Assembly: GCA_045586505.1 (NCBI GenBank)
Contig: JAZNAL010000021.1
Span: 1 to 56,497 of the forward strand
Reading direction: 5' to 3'
Source of the DNA: Flemingiibacterium sp045586505
GTDB taxonomy: Bacteria > Bacillota > Clostridia > Oscillospirales > CAG-272
Length of the DNA stretch: 56,497 nucleotides
How positions within the stretch are numbered: position 1 is the stretch's first letter; the number at the start of each line of letters is the position of its first letter. The notes beneath the pieces are model-generated. The model saw only the letters and a list, made by a program, of their open reading frames with translations. It had not been told where the DNA came from and did no database searches. The position numbers and the translations under genes were made by a program. Shown piece by piece: positions 15,384-24,098 of the stretch.

Positions 15384-16221
15384 CAAAAAATACAGTCCAC
15401 TCGCCGTCATAACGGTGGCGGCATCGGGGCTTATCTGCCTCTACTATTTTGTGTATCTTCTTCTGTGCATCTTCGGACTTGACTCACGGCTGATGTCGTT
15501 TTTTGCACTGTTTGTAATGTCGTGCGCCGCACTGCCGATCGTCTTTTCAAAACAACTTAAATGTCGCTTGAAGCGCGCCTTCAAGCCACTGTGGATAGTT
15601 TTCACGACGCTTCTTTGCATCTACATCGCAACGGTGATCGCGTTCTGGTGCTACATCAGCTTTGATTCGGCAAAAACGCCTGCATCCTACGGTGAGACTT
15701 ACGCCGCCGAGGGAAATACCGGAGAGGATACCGTTGTAATGGTATACGGCTGCCGCACCTATGGATACACTCCCAGCCTTACCTTAAGACTGAGGCTTGA
15801 CGCGGCATATGAGCTGCTCACCCTCCTGCCCGATGCGACCTGCATCGTCAGCGGCGGACAGGGCTCAAACGAAACGGTTCCCGAAGCCATCTCCATGCGC
15901 GAATATCTCATCGGGCTCGGCATCGATGAGGAGCGCATAATTACCGAGGAGAATTCCCATTCCACCAGCGAAAACGTACGTTATACCAAGACGCTTATTG
16001 AGGCGCTTGGACTTACCGACAAGCGTATCATCGGCGTTTCAACCGCATTCCATCTGCCGCGAATAGAAATGCTTACAAGCCGTCACGGATTGCCCATGGA
16101 GCTGTGCTCATCCCCCTCCCCCAGCTTCGGGCATCACTATGTCAGCATGATCCGCGAATACCTGTCCTATATCAAAATGATGCTGTTTGATGAAGCGGTG
16201 CTCATTACAAAGGTCACCTGA
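15373..16221 (+). CDS. YdcF/SanA-like DUF218 membrane protein
   Basis: The 282-residue product has three N-terminal membrane helices (residues about 9-32, 40-60, 72-95) and a DUF218 domain from about 118: VVMVYGCRTYGYTPS, CIVSGGQGSNE, ITEENSHSTSENVRYT and VSTAFHLPRIEML. This family (YdcF, SanA, ElyC) is linked to envelope polysaccharide metabolism, but the reaction is not settled. It overlaps the methyltransferase gene by 11 bases, so the pair is cotranscribed. Confidence 0.87.
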   Translation: MRINKKYSPLAVITVAASGLICLYYFVYLLLCIFGLDSRLMSFFALFVMSCAALPIVFSKQLKCRLKRAFKPLWIVFTTLLCIYIATVIAFWCYISFDSAKTPASYGETYAAEGNTGEDTVVMVYGCRTYGYTPSLTLRLRLDAAYELLTLLPDATCIVSGGQGSNETVPEAISMREYLIGLGIDEERIITEENSHSTSENVRYTKTLIEALGLTDKRIIGVSTAFHLPRIEMLTSRHGLPMELCSSPSPSFGHHYVSMIREYLSYIKMMLFDEAVLITKVT

Positions 16222-16244
16222 GAAAAAAAGCGCATAAACAAAAT

Positions 16245-16276
16245 ATCCGCCGCCTCCACTATGTGAGGCGGCGGAT
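16245..16276. terminator. Bidirectional terminator between convergent genes
   Basis: A perfect 12-bp GC-rich stem (ATCCGCCGCCTC with its complement at 16265-16276) has an eight-base loop. T/A-rich flanks on both sides serve the YdcF-like gene and the minus-strand DUF5722-like gene. Confidence 0.85.
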
Positions 16277-16283
16277 GCTTTAT

Positions 16284-18746
16284 TTAAAAATCATCGTTTC
16301 TGTAATTTTGCTTGCTTGGATTCTGCGGCTGTCTAGAATACGGCGGATACATTCCGCGATTCTGCTGCATCGCCTGCATACGAAGCATCTCACGCTTGCG
16401 GCGCGCCGCTTCCTCACGGCGCTTTTTGCGGATAAGGTACGCGCGCAGGTAGAGCACACCGTAGCCTGCCGCCGCAAGAAGTACAAGTATCAGAAGTATT
16501 GTAAATATCCAGCCGATGACCGACATACCGCTTTTGGTATAAAGCTCAACGCTCTCAAGCCAGATGCCGTATTCACCCGTCGCAGGCATACTGTCGGAGG
16601 TGCGCACCCACAGCTTCAGAATATCTACATCGCCACCGGTAGCCTTTGCCAGCTCCTTGATGTTGAAGCTGATATCCTGCCATTGGCCCGCCTTTATATG
16701 AGCCTCACCCTCGTATATAACCGTATCCGCTTCTTCGTCGCCGATCTTGCCGAGGCGAAGCATAAGGCTGACCGAGCCCGCATCGCTCGGTGCCGCCGCC
16801 ATTACACGCAGCTTGATATAATGGGCATCCTCAAACGCGGTATTGCTTGAGATGGAGTTACTGATGCCCTTATATTCGGTTGGTATTCCCGTAATTCTTG
16901 CATACAGCATGGTCTTCGTACCGTCACTGTAGGGACGAAGCTCCACGTAGTCCACGTTGTCAGAGGGATAGAAATTGCACAATGTTCCCTCGGTGAGATC
17001 AAACAGAGTGCGTCTTGTGTAGCCCCTGGCGTAATCCGAAGCCTCCGCCCGTACCGAGGGAAGCATGGTACGCTCATCAAAGTTTTTATACTTGACCTCG
17101 GAATCCACAAACATTCCGAAGGCGCCGCTTCCGACAGTAGTCTTTACAAAGGAGGTCACCGTTTCACTCTGCTCGGTGTCGATAAGCGAGAACACATTGT
17201 AGATGGGCTTCTTTGCCGCAGGCTCGACTACGCTTCCCACCACACCCGTCCAGAGTCCGTAATACTGAGATTCGCCCGAATGGTCAACATGACGGTGGTA
17301 GATAAACGCGTCGATATCCTCATTCTGCGCCGCGGTGTAGTATGCCAGCGCGTATGACGCCGCTTGAATAGTCATATAGGCATCGTCGGTAGGATCACCG
17401 GAAATTCCGAACTCACCGATAATGATACTGCGCGGCTCGGATTCAAACAGATACTCCTCCTGGCGCATATATCTTGTGAGCGTACCGATATTCTTCATAG
17501 TAATATAGGGCGTTTCAAAGTTGTCCTCAGCCAGGGTATCGTTCCAGAAGTCCACCATATCGGCGGAGGAGGCATAAGGATTCACCGAAAGTCCCCACTC
17601 GATGTCACCTGAGTCCTTTATCGCCGTATTGAAGGTGGAAAGGAAGCTCTTTGCGGGATAATCGCGGAGGTCTGCTGAGCCTGCACTGAAGTTGTTTCCA
17701 AGGGAAATGTATACCATTCCCTCGCTGTAATGGGAGCGCATTGCGGTATAAGCCACACGGAAGGCGGTGCAGTAGGAATATACGTAGCTGGCCATATCCA
17801 TGGTTCCCGCGTTATTCCATACATCGCCCGAATTGACCTCAAAGCCGATAATCATGGCAGGCACAAATCCGTAGGTATGCTCGGGGGTGGTGTAGCGCAT
17901 ACAGATGTAATCCATAAACGCCCGGAACGCCTTCATAGCGGTCTCATTTTTCGTATTCAGCGCAAAAAGCGATGCGTCTGAGTCAATGCCGTCATAATAG
18001 AAGCTCAGGATATTCTGGTTTGCATTGGCGGCGGGGGCGGTAAGGATGATATTGAAGTATACATTTATGCCCGCCTCGGTATAGGTTTTGACGCGGTGGT
18101 CAAGGATCGCAATTTTGTTTTTATCGAGATAGAAGGTCTGTCCGTTGTAGTGGAAGGACTGCGCCGCATCGGAGTTTGCTCCCAGCATATACTCATTAAG
18201 CGCCACATTTATGACCGTGTGCTGTACACCGAGCTGCTGGGCATCGGTAAACATCTGCACCTGCAGACCCTTCTTGGAGCTGCCCTTCGGGAATGTTTCG
18301 TTATTTTCCGCCAGCATTTCGATATTTTCGATATACTTCGCACCGGTGATAATATTATAGGAGCCGTCGGCGATCATCTCGGCAACCACAAACTTTGAAT
18401 AAAGTCTGTTCATGTTACCGTTGATATACGGGATCTTAACACTGATCTTTTCGCTTGTTTTAAAGGACTTAACCGGCTCGGTCTTGCCGATCTCGGAGGT
18501 GGACTGATGTGGAAGCAACTCAAAAAGATACAGCGTGGAGGATTTATTTTCCTTTACATAGTCTTTTGTCAGACGGATCTCAAAGTTGATGTCCGTCATC
18601 GATTTATTTAAAGTAGCCTCTGTGATCTCGTTTTTCGCCTCATCTGCAAATACTCCCACCGCCATGGAGCATGACAGCAACAGTATAAGCGTTACACAAA
18701 AAACAGCATACAGAGAGCTTTTTATTTTTTGACCGTTTCTTTTCAT
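16284..18746 (-). CDS. Membrane-anchored glycoside-hydrolase-like surface protein (DUF5722 type)
   Basis: The 820-residue product has a signal peptide (residues 1-35), an N-terminal beta-rich region, and a barrel-like domain at about 165-540. That domain carries two acidic motifs typical of clan-A glycosidases: IIGFEVNSGDVWNN (Glu303) after one strand and IIIGEFGISG (Glu445) after another. A C-terminal sandwich resembles a carbohydrate-binding module (GQWQDISFNIKEL), then come a membrane helix (about 746-770) and a basic, Gln/Pro-rich tail (NRGMYPPYSRQPQNPSKQN). I recall such proteins as DUF5722. The substrate is unknown; an envelope or environmental glycan is plausible. A diverged paralogue is at 44361-47465. 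Confidence 0.75.
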   Translation of the reverse strand: MKRNGQKIKSSLYAVFCVTLILLLSCSMAVGVFADEAKNEITEATLNKSMTDINFEIRLTKDYVKENKSSTLYLFELLPHQSTSEIGKTEPVKSFKTSEKISVKIPYINGNMNRLYSKFVVAEMIADGSYNIITGAKYIENIEMLAENNETFPKGSSKKGLQVQMFTDAQQLGVQHTVINVALNEYMLGANSDAAQSFHYNGQTFYLDKNKIAILDHRVKTYTEAGINVYFNIILTAPAANANQNILSFYYDGIDSDASLFALNTKNETAMKAFRAFMDYICMRYTTPEHTYGFVPAMIIGFEVNSGDVWNNAGTMDMASYVYSYCTAFRVAYTAMRSHYSEGMVYISLGNNFSAGSADLRDYPAKSFLSTFNTAIKDSGDIEWGLSVNPYASSADMVDFWNDTLAEDNFETPYITMKNIGTLTRYMRQEEYLFESEPRSIIIGEFGISGDPTDDAYMTIQAASYALAYYTAAQNEDIDAFIYHRHVDHSGESQYYGLWTGVVGSVVEPAAKKPIYNVFSLIDTEQSETVTSFVKTTVGSGAFGMFVDSEVKYKNFDERTMLPSVRAEASDYARGYTRRTLFDLTEGTLCNFYPSDNVDYVELRPYSDGTKTMLYARITGIPTEYKGISNSISSNTAFEDAHYIKLRVMAAAPSDAGSVSLMLRLGKIGDEEADTVIYEGEAHIKAGQWQDISFNIKELAKATGGDVDILKLWVRTSDSMPATGEYGIWLESVELYTKSGMSVIGWIFTILLILVLLAAAGYGVLYLRAYLIRKKRREEAARRKREMLRMQAMQQNRGMYPPYSRQPQNPSKQNYRNDDF

Positions 18747-18801
18747 AATTATGTGTCTCCGATATCTCGTATTATCGCAAATTACATTTTATCATAATTA
18801 T

Positions 18802-18830
18802 ATCATACCATAATATCTCACAAAAATCAA
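18802..18830 (-). promoter_or_regulatory. Promoter of the 820-residue DUF5722-like gene
   Basis: On the minus strand TTGATT (18825-18830) and TATGAT (18802-18807) are 17 bases apart, with TGG just before the -10. CGGAG precedes the ATG at 18746. Confidence 0.6.
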
Positions 18831-18973
18831 TCATTATTTCAAAAAAAATGCAAAAATTAGGCTATTTTTTCGGCATTTTTTATGCTAAGATAAAATAAGA
18901 CAGGATTTTTTTGATTTATTATTGCCAAAACACATGATCCCCCACCCATTACAACCCCACGATAAATGCAAAA

Positions 18974-19001
18974 AGGATATTGCCGCCATGTGCAATATCC
19001 T
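18974..19001 (-). terminator. Distal terminator-like hairpin after rplS
   Basis: AGGATATTGC pairs with GCAATATCCT (10 bp, eight-base loop); on the minus strand TTTTTGC follows. It is the third in a row downstream of rplS and the best formed. Confidence 0.75.
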
Positions 19002-19063
19002 AACAAAGCTTAACCGATTCTGAAAAAGCGCGGCTTTTTAAATTGTTATTACGGACAAATTAA

Positions 19064-19089
19064 AAAGGATGCCATAAATGACATCCTTT
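19064..19089 (-). terminator. Proximal terminator of rplS
   Basis: AAAGGATG pairs with CATCCTTT (eight bp, ten-base loop) and on the minus strand a T-rich tract follows. It lies 24 bases after the rplS stop. A small AAAAAGC/GCTTTTT hairpin follows at 19023-19039. Confidence 0.75.
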
Positions 19090-19112
19090 CTAAATCCTGT
19101 TCGGTTAATAGA

Positions 19113-19454
19113 TTAGAGCTGTTCCTTAACCTTGGAGCTCTTACCGACTCTGTCACGGAGGTAGTACAGCTTAGCGCGTCTAACCTTACCGCGTCTGATT
19201 ACTTCAACCTTTTCAACGTTCGGGGAATGTACCGGGAAGGTCTTCTCAACACCAACGCCGTAGGAAACACGTCTTACGGTGAAGGTCTCGGAGATTCCGC
19301 CGCCGTTCTTGGCAATGATGGTGCCTTCGAAAAGCTGAATTCTCTCTCTGTTACCCTCTTTGATCTTGTTGTGAATACGAATAGTATCACCAATATTCAG
19401 TACGGGTACGTTTTCTTTTAACTGCTCATTTGTTAAAGCCTTGATAAGATCCAT
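19113..19454 (-). CDS. rplS: 50S ribosomal protein L19
   Basis: L19 sits at the subunit interface next to L14. The start at ATG 19454 (MDLIKALTNEQLKENVP) is supported by AAGGAGG upstream and gives 113 residues, the usual size; the longer frame to 19577 runs through the leader and promoter. The family core is present (RIQLFEGTIIAKNGGGISETFTVRRVSYGVGVEKTFP, RAKLYYLRDRVGKSSKVKE). It is monocistronic here, without trmD or rimM alongside. Confidence 0.97.
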   Translation of the reverse strand: MDLIKALTNEQLKENVPVLNIGDTIRIHNKIKEGNRERIQLFEGTIIAKNGGGISETFTVRRVSYGVGVEKTFPVHSPNVEKVEVIRRGKVRRAKLYYLRDRVGKSSKVKEQL

Positions 19455-19559
19455 TGTGGCTTCCTCCTTAAAAATAATTAAGTGATCGGAAACATTCTTG
19501 CAGAGCATTTGCAGCGGACTGCTTCCGTTATCCCCCCGCCGGTAAAGCAGGCGCATAAC
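19455..19559 (-). ncRNA. Structured leader of rplS (candidate L19 leader)
   Basis: The roughly 105-nt leader contains a long hairpin (CTGCTTtaCCG with CGGaAGCAG; 19519-19550) and a compact hairpin GCAG-TCCG-CTGC (19511-19522) that shares bases with the first, so both cannot form together. Leaders upstream of rplS with autoregulatory roles are known in Firmicutes; I cannot confirm a match to the Rfam model from sequence alone. Confidence 0.5.
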
Positions 19560-19565
19560 ACGTAT

Positions 19566-19594
19566 ATTATACCACAACTTTCCGACAATTGCAA
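19566..19594 (-). promoter_or_regulatory. Sigma-A promoter of rplS
   Basis: On the minus strand TTGCAA (19589-19594) and TATAAT (19566-19571) are 17 bases apart, with TGTGG directly before the -10. Confidence 0.82.
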
Positions 19595-19686
19595 GAGGTT
19601 TTAAATATTTTTAAGAGTAAAACTGCCGATTTTTTCGTTTTTTTCGGTTAATTTTCCGTCAGTATGAAAAAAATTTCTCACTTGGC

Positions 19687-19715
19687 TTTACATTTTGCAC
19701 ATAATATGATAAAAT
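19687..19715 (+). promoter_or_regulatory. Sigma-A promoter of the 19789-23997 operon
   Basis: TTTACA (19687-19692) and TAAAAT (19710-19715) are separated by 17 bases, 73 bases before the first ATG. Confidence 0.7.
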
Positions 19716-19788
19716 AATGTTATAAAGTCAATACTCGCTCTATAAAGAAAAAGTATCGAAAGAAATTCTTACGGGAGGTGAGCACAGT

Positions 19789-20160
19789 ATGCCAAATATG
19801 CCATCAAACGGCAGTCGCGGCGCATCGGCAGGCTACCGTGGGACACCGCAAAGCCCCGCGTATGAAAGACGCCCTGCATCAAAGCCGCATGTGTATCCGG
19901 CAAAACCGCAATCACCGACAAACCGAAATCCATCGCGTATCACGGTGGAGCGCATAAAGCCGCTGAATACAGCACAGGCTCGTGCCCGCGTGGCAAAGAT
20001 ATCGAATGCCGCAGGGGGGCAGGTCAATGCAAAGAAAAAGCAGCGCCAGCAAAACCGCGCGAAGCTAAAGGATTTTCTGCTCGGCTTTACAGTTGGACTT
20101 GTAATATTCGGCATCGCGGCAGCTATTGTCTGCTATGTGCTTATCAATATGTTCATATGA
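19789..20160 (+). CDS. Small single-helix membrane protein with disordered basic N-terminus
   Basis: I do not recognise a family. The 123-residue product has about 60 residues rich in Pro, Ser, Arg, Asn and Tyr (PNMPSNGSRGASAGYRGTPQ), then a basic helical stretch (KKKQRQQNRAKLKDF) and a single C-terminal membrane helix (LLGFTVGLVIFGIAAAIVCYVLI). The tail should be cytoplasmic by the positive-inside rule. GGGAGGTGAG precedes the ATG. Its stop overlaps the pseudouridine synthase start as ATGA, so the two are coupled. Confidence 0.75.
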   Translation: MPNMPSNGSRGASAGYRGTPQSPAYERRPASKPHVYPAKPQSPTNRNPSRITVERIKPLNTAQARARVAKISNAAGGQVNAKKKQRQQNRAKLKDFLLGFTVGLVIFGIAAAIVCYVLINMFI

Positions 20161-20861
20161 GACTTGACAAGCTTCTATCCGAGATGGGGCTATGCAGCCG
20201 CACAGAATGTAAAAAAGCCGCTAAGGCGGGAAAGATAACCGTGGACGGCGTCATACAAAAGGCATCCGATATCCATGTGGATCCCGAAAAAAATGTAATA
20301 ACCTACCTTGGCAAAAGGGTGGAATACAGGAAATTTACCTACATTATGCTCAACAAGCCCGAGGGATATATATCCGCCACCGATGACAAAAAGGAGCACA
20401 CAGTGCTGGAGCTGCTTGACGAGCGCACCCAAAAGCTGGGACTGTTCCCCTGCGGCAGGCTTGATAAAAATACGCTTGGACTGCTGATTCTGACAAACGA
20501 CGGCGAGCTGTGTCACCGTCTGCTCTCGCCAAAGCATCACGTCTCCAAGGTGTACTTTTTTCATGCCGAGCGGTCTATCACCGAGGAGGACAAGGCGCGC
20601 CTTGAAGCAGGTGTCAACCTCGACGGTGAGCTTACCAAGCCTGCAAAGCTGTCGCTGTGCGATGACAGGATGTCCGGGTATCTTACGCTGACTGAGGGTA
20701 AATTCCATCAGGTCAAGCGTATGCTTGAAGCCGTGTGCAATAAGATCACCTACCTTGAGCGGGTGGAGTTTGCGGGAATACCGATTGATACCTCCCTTGA
20801 GCGAGGTGCATGGCGTGAGCTTAACGAGGACGAGGAAGCGCATCTGCAGTCGTTCATGTGA
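20157..20861 (+). CDS. RsuA-family pseudouridine synthase
   Basis: The enzyme isomerises a uridine in rRNA. The 234-residue product has an N-terminal S4 RNA-binding domain (MRLDKLLSEMGLCSRTECKK, GKITVDG) and the catalytic motif CGRLDKNTLGLLILTNDGEL with its essential Asp at about residue 103, plus the closing EGKFHQVKRMLEAV motif. RsuA (16S U516) and RluB/RluE are relatives; which site is modified here cannot be told from sequence. Confidence 0.9.
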   Translation: MRLDKLLSEMGLCSRTECKKAAKAGKITVDGVIQKASDIHVDPEKNVITYLGKRVEYRKFTYIMLNKPEGYISATDDKKEHTVLELLDERTQKLGLFPCGRLDKNTLGLLILTNDGELCHRLLSPKHHVSKVYFFHAERSITEEDKARLEAGVNLDGELTKPAKLSLCDDRMSGYLTLTEGKFHQVKRMLEAVCNKITYLERVEFAGIPIDTSLERGAWRELNEDEEAHLQSFM

Positions 20862-20904
20862 TAGATATTTAATACTAAGGCAAATACAAAAACAGGAGTA
20901 ATCA

Positions 20905-23055
20905 ATGGATATCATCAAAACACTCGCCGCCGAGCTGGGATTTACCCCCGAGCAGGTGGAAAAGACCGTCGCACTTTTTGATGACGGCAATACCATCCCC
21001 TTTATCGCACGCTACCGCAAGGAGGTCACCGGATCCCTTGACGACGAACAGCTTCGCAACCTTTTCGAGCGCCTTACATATCTGCGCTCACTTGAAGCGC
21101 GCAAGGCTGAGGTGCACGCACTCATTACCGAACAGGGCAAAATGACCCCCGAGATCGAAAAAGCATTGGAGCTTGCAAAGATTCTCACCGAGGTGGAGGA
21201 TATCTACCGTCCGTTCCGCCCCAAGCGCAAGACACGCGCTTCCGTGGCTCGCGAGCGCGGCCTGGAGCCTCTGGCAGAAGCAATTCTTGCGCAGGAGGCA
21301 AGCTATTCGCCCTCCCTTGACGAAATGGCGGCGTCACTCATAAACCCCGAAGCGGGTGTTGAGACCGCGGAGCAAGCATTTGACGGTGCCTGCGATATAA
21401 TCGCCGAGGATATTTCCGACAACGCCGATTACCGAAAGTATATACGCGCACTGACCTTCGACCTCGGCGAATTAAAGAGCGTCGCCGCAAAGGAGGAGGA
21501 CTCGGTCTACTCGCTGTATTATGATTTCCACGAGCGTCTCAAAAAGCTCCCCGGGCACCGCATTCTCGCCATCAATCGCGGCGAGAAGGAGGATTTTTTA
21601 AAGGTCTCGCTCACCATGCCCGACGATGTGGCGGTAAATAATCTGTATGCTAAGATTCTGAAGAAGGGCGACAGCCCCGCGAAGCCCTATGTGGAGCGCG
21701 CCATAGTTGACAGCTACGACCGCCTGATCGCTCCCTCTATTGAGCGCGAAATTCGTTCCTCCATCTTCGATGATGCCTGTGAAGGCGCCTTGAAAGTGTT
21801 CGAGGTGAATCTTAAAAATCTGCTTATGCAGCCTCCGCTCAAGGGCAAGACCGCTCTCGGTTATGACCCCGGCTACCGTAACGGCTGCAAGCTTGCGGTC
21901 GTTGACAAAACCGGCAAGGTCCTCGACACCGCTGTAATCTACCCCATGAAGCCGCAGGAGCGCATCGACGAGTCGAAGCGTATCGTCAAGCGGCTCATCG
22001 CCGCCCACGATGTCGGCGTGATCGCCATCGGCAACGGAACCGCATCAAAGGAAAGCGAAATTTTCATTGCAGGACTACTTAAGGAGCTGGACGCTGACGT
22101 AAAATATGCGGTCATCAGCGAGGCGGGTGCTTCCGTGTACTCCGCATCCAAGCTCGCCGCTGAGGAGTTTCCGGATTACGACGTTATGCAGAGAAGCGCG
22201 ATCTCCATCGCCCGCCGTCTGCAGGATCCCCTTGCCGAGCTTGTAAAGATCGATCCCAAGGCGATCGGTGTGGGACAGTATCAGCACGATATGAAGCCCG
22301 CACGCCTTGATGAAGCTCTCGGCGGTGTGGTGGAGGACTGTGTAAACACCGTCGGTGTGGATATAAACACCGCCTCCCATTCCCTGCTCTCCTATGTTGC
22401 CGGCATCAATGCCACCTCGGCGAAGAACATCGTAAAATACCGCGAGGAAAACGGAGAATTCAAATCCCGCGCCGAGATCAAAAAGGTGCCTCGCATCGGT
22501 GATAAGGCATTTTTACAGTGTGCGGGATTCCTGCGCGTATCCGGCTCCTCCGAGATACTTGACTGCACGGGTGTCCACCCCGAAAGCTATGATGCGGCAC
22601 GCCGGTTACTTAAAAAATTCGATTACACCACCGAGGATGTACGCCTTAACCGCCTTGCGGGACTTCGCGACAAGGTAGCAGGGCAAGGCTTTGCCAAGGT
22701 ATGTTCCGAGCTTGAGGTAGGCGAACCCACCCTCGCGGATATCATAACCGAGCTTGAAAAGCCCGGCCGCGATGTCCGTGACAGCCTGCCGCAGACGGTA
22801 CTGCGGGACGATATTCTCGATATCGCTGACTTGAAGCCGGATATGATAGTTACGGGAACCGTGCGCAACGTCATCGACTTCGGTGCGTTCGTGGATATCG
22901 GCGTGCACCACGACGGACTGGTACACATCTCCGAGATATGCGATCGGTTTTTAAAGCATCCCAGCGAGGTACTTGCGGTAGGAGATGTTGTGGAGGTCAA
23001 GATCAAGGCTGTCGATCTCAAAAAGAACCGTATTTCACTAACAATGAAGTTTTAA
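20905..23055 (+). CDS. tex: RNA-binding transcription accessory protein Tex
   Basis: The 716-residue product is full length for Tex. It has the N-terminal helical region with TIPFIARYRKEVTGSLDDEQL, a YqgF-like domain (TALGYDPGYRNGCKLAVVDKTG, about residue 315 on), a helix-hairpin-helix region (NTASHSLLSYVAGI, AEIKKVPRIG) and a C-terminal S1 domain (GTVRNVIDFGAFVDIGVHHDGLVH). Tex is a nucleic-acid-binding factor that promotes expression of some genes; its exact role remains unclear. AGGAG precedes the ATG. It lies in an operon with the preceding and following genes. Confidence 0.95.
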   Translation: MDIIKTLAAELGFTPEQVEKTVALFDDGNTIPFIARYRKEVTGSLDDEQLRNLFERLTYLRSLEARKAEVHALITEQGKMTPEIEKALELAKILTEVEDIYRPFRPKRKTRASVARERGLEPLAEAILAQEASYSPSLDEMAASLINPEAGVETAEQAFDGACDIIAEDISDNADYRKYIRALTFDLGELKSVAAKEEDSVYSLYYDFHERLKKLPGHRILAINRGEKEDFLKVSLTMPDDVAVNNLYAKILKKGDSPAKPYVERAIVDSYDRLIAPSIEREIRSSIFDDACEGALKVFEVNLKNLLMQPPLKGKTALGYDPGYRNGCKLAVVDKTGKVLDTAVIYPMKPQERIDESKRIVKRLIAAHDVGVIAIGNGTASKESEIFIAGLLKELDADVKYAVISEAGASVYSASKLAAEEFPDYDVMQRSAISIARRLQDPLAELVKIDPKAIGVGQYQHDMKPARLDEALGGVVEDCVNTVGVDINTASHSLLSYVAGINATSAKNIVKYREENGEFKSRAEIKKVPRIGDKAFLQCAGFLRVSGSSEILDCTGVHPESYDAARRLLKKFDYTTEDVRLNRLAGLRDKVAGQGFAKVCSELEVGEPTLADIITELEKPGRDVRDSLPQTVLRDDILDIADLKPDMIVTGTVRNVIDFGAFVDIGVHHDGLVHISEICDRFLKHPSEVLAVGDVVEVKIKAVDLKKNRISLTMKF

Positions 23056-23058
23056 ATC

Positions 23059-23997
23059 ATGTCAAAATCACCACGCTCCAAAAAGCTGTACTCACTGCTC
23101 ATCTCCATTCTGACGGTAGCCGCGGCGATAATTTATATCTGCTTCGGCGATAAGATCGCGGACGCGCTGGAAGGCTTCACCAAAATAAACTACAGTGAGC
23201 TGGTTTCTGTATACGGTGCCGTCCCCGAGGGTGAGCTTGAGGTACATATCATTGACGTAGGCCAAGGCGACAGCGCTCTTATAAGGAGTACCGACGGAGT
23301 TATACTCATCGATGCCGGCACCCTTGAATCCGAAGCAGATCTGAAGGCATATCTCGACGCCTGCAAAATAAAGACCATTGACTACTTTATCTGCACTCAT
23401 CCGCACTCTGACCATATCGGCGGTGCGAGCATGATACTGGAGAGCTATGAAGTCAAAAATATGCTGATAACTAATCTTTTATCCGAGGAACACGTTTTCC
23501 AAAAACTGATGCTGACAATGTCGAACCTTGATATAAATGCGCGGATTCCGCAGGTCGGTGAGGGTTATACCCTCGGAGACATCAGCTTTACGGTGCTCGG
23601 ACCGCTTGATACATACGATGACGAAAACGACATGAGCCTTGTTATAAGGCTCACATACGGTGAAACCGTATTCCTGTTTACAGGTGATGCGGGGAACGCG
23701 GCAGAAAGAGATCTTGTTAAGCGGTACCAGCCCGAGGAACTCGACTGCGATTTCTATAAGATCGCTCACCACGGTGCCAATACCGCTTCAAGCGAGGAAT
23801 TTCTGAAGGTCATCACTCCTGAAATTGCCGCCGCTTCTTCCGGAAAGGATAACGACTATACTCATCCGCGGGGTGAGGTTTTGGCAAGGCTCAAGGATGT
23901 GGGCTGTGAGACGATACTCCGCACTGATCGTATGGGTACGGTTGTAGTAAGCTCAGATGGCGAAATGCTGACTGTAAAGGCACAGCAGAACCGATAA
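23059..23997 (+). CDS. Membrane-anchored metallo-beta-lactamase-fold hydrolase (ComEC C-terminal type)
   Basis: The 312-residue product has an N-terminal membrane helix (LLISILTVAAAIIYICFG) and an external metallo-beta-lactamase domain. It begins VHIIDVGQGDSALI, includes the metal site THPHSDHIGG, VFLFTGDAG and KIAHHGANTASSEEF. This is the pattern of ComEC-like stand-alone proteins, thought to be nucleases or phosphodiesterases outside the membrane. It starts three bases after the tex stop without a clear site, so translation is probably coupled. Confidence 0.85.
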   Translation: MSKSPRSKKLYSLLISILTVAAAIIYICFGDKIADALEGFTKINYSELVSVYGAVPEGELEVHIIDVGQGDSALIRSTDGVILIDAGTLESEADLKAYLDACKIKTIDYFICTHPHSDHIGGASMILESYEVKNMLITNLLSEEHVFQKLMLTMSNLDINARIPQVGEGYTLGDISFTVLGPLDTYDDENDMSLVIRLTYGETVFLFTGDAGNAAERDLVKRYQPEELDCDFYKIAHHGANTASSEEFLKVITPEIAAASSGKDNDYTHPRGEVLARLKDVGCETILRTDRMGTVVVSSDGEMLTVKAQQNR

Positions 23998-24028
23998 TTC
24001 TACGCCTCGCCAAATTTTACGGTACCTA

Positions 24029-24057
24029 TTGACATACGGAATAATTCAAGGTATAAT
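24029..24057 (+). promoter_or_regulatory. Consensus sigma-A promoter of proS
   Basis: TTGACA (24029-24034) and TATAAT (24052-24057) are exactly 17 bases apart. The leader is about 35 bases, too short for a T-box. Confidence 0.9.
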
Positions 24058-24098
24058 AGTATTATTCGATATAAAAACGCACGAAAGGATATTTAAAG

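Larger units (their letters stand above)
18747..19112. other. Gene-free stretch with promoter and three hairpins
   Basis: No coding frame is convincing in these 366 bases. The left part carries the DUF5722-like promoter, the middle is AT-rich, and the right part holds three consecutive hairpins (18974-19001, 19023-19039, 19064-19089) downstream of rplS. Confidence 0.7.

Noticed and set aside
20190..20996. 268-codon open frame on the minus strand
   Set aside because: Antisense to the pseudouridine synthase and the start of tex; no start signal or recognisable motif.
24058..24098. T-box leader upstream of proS
   Set aside because: Only about 35 transcribed bases precede the start codon.
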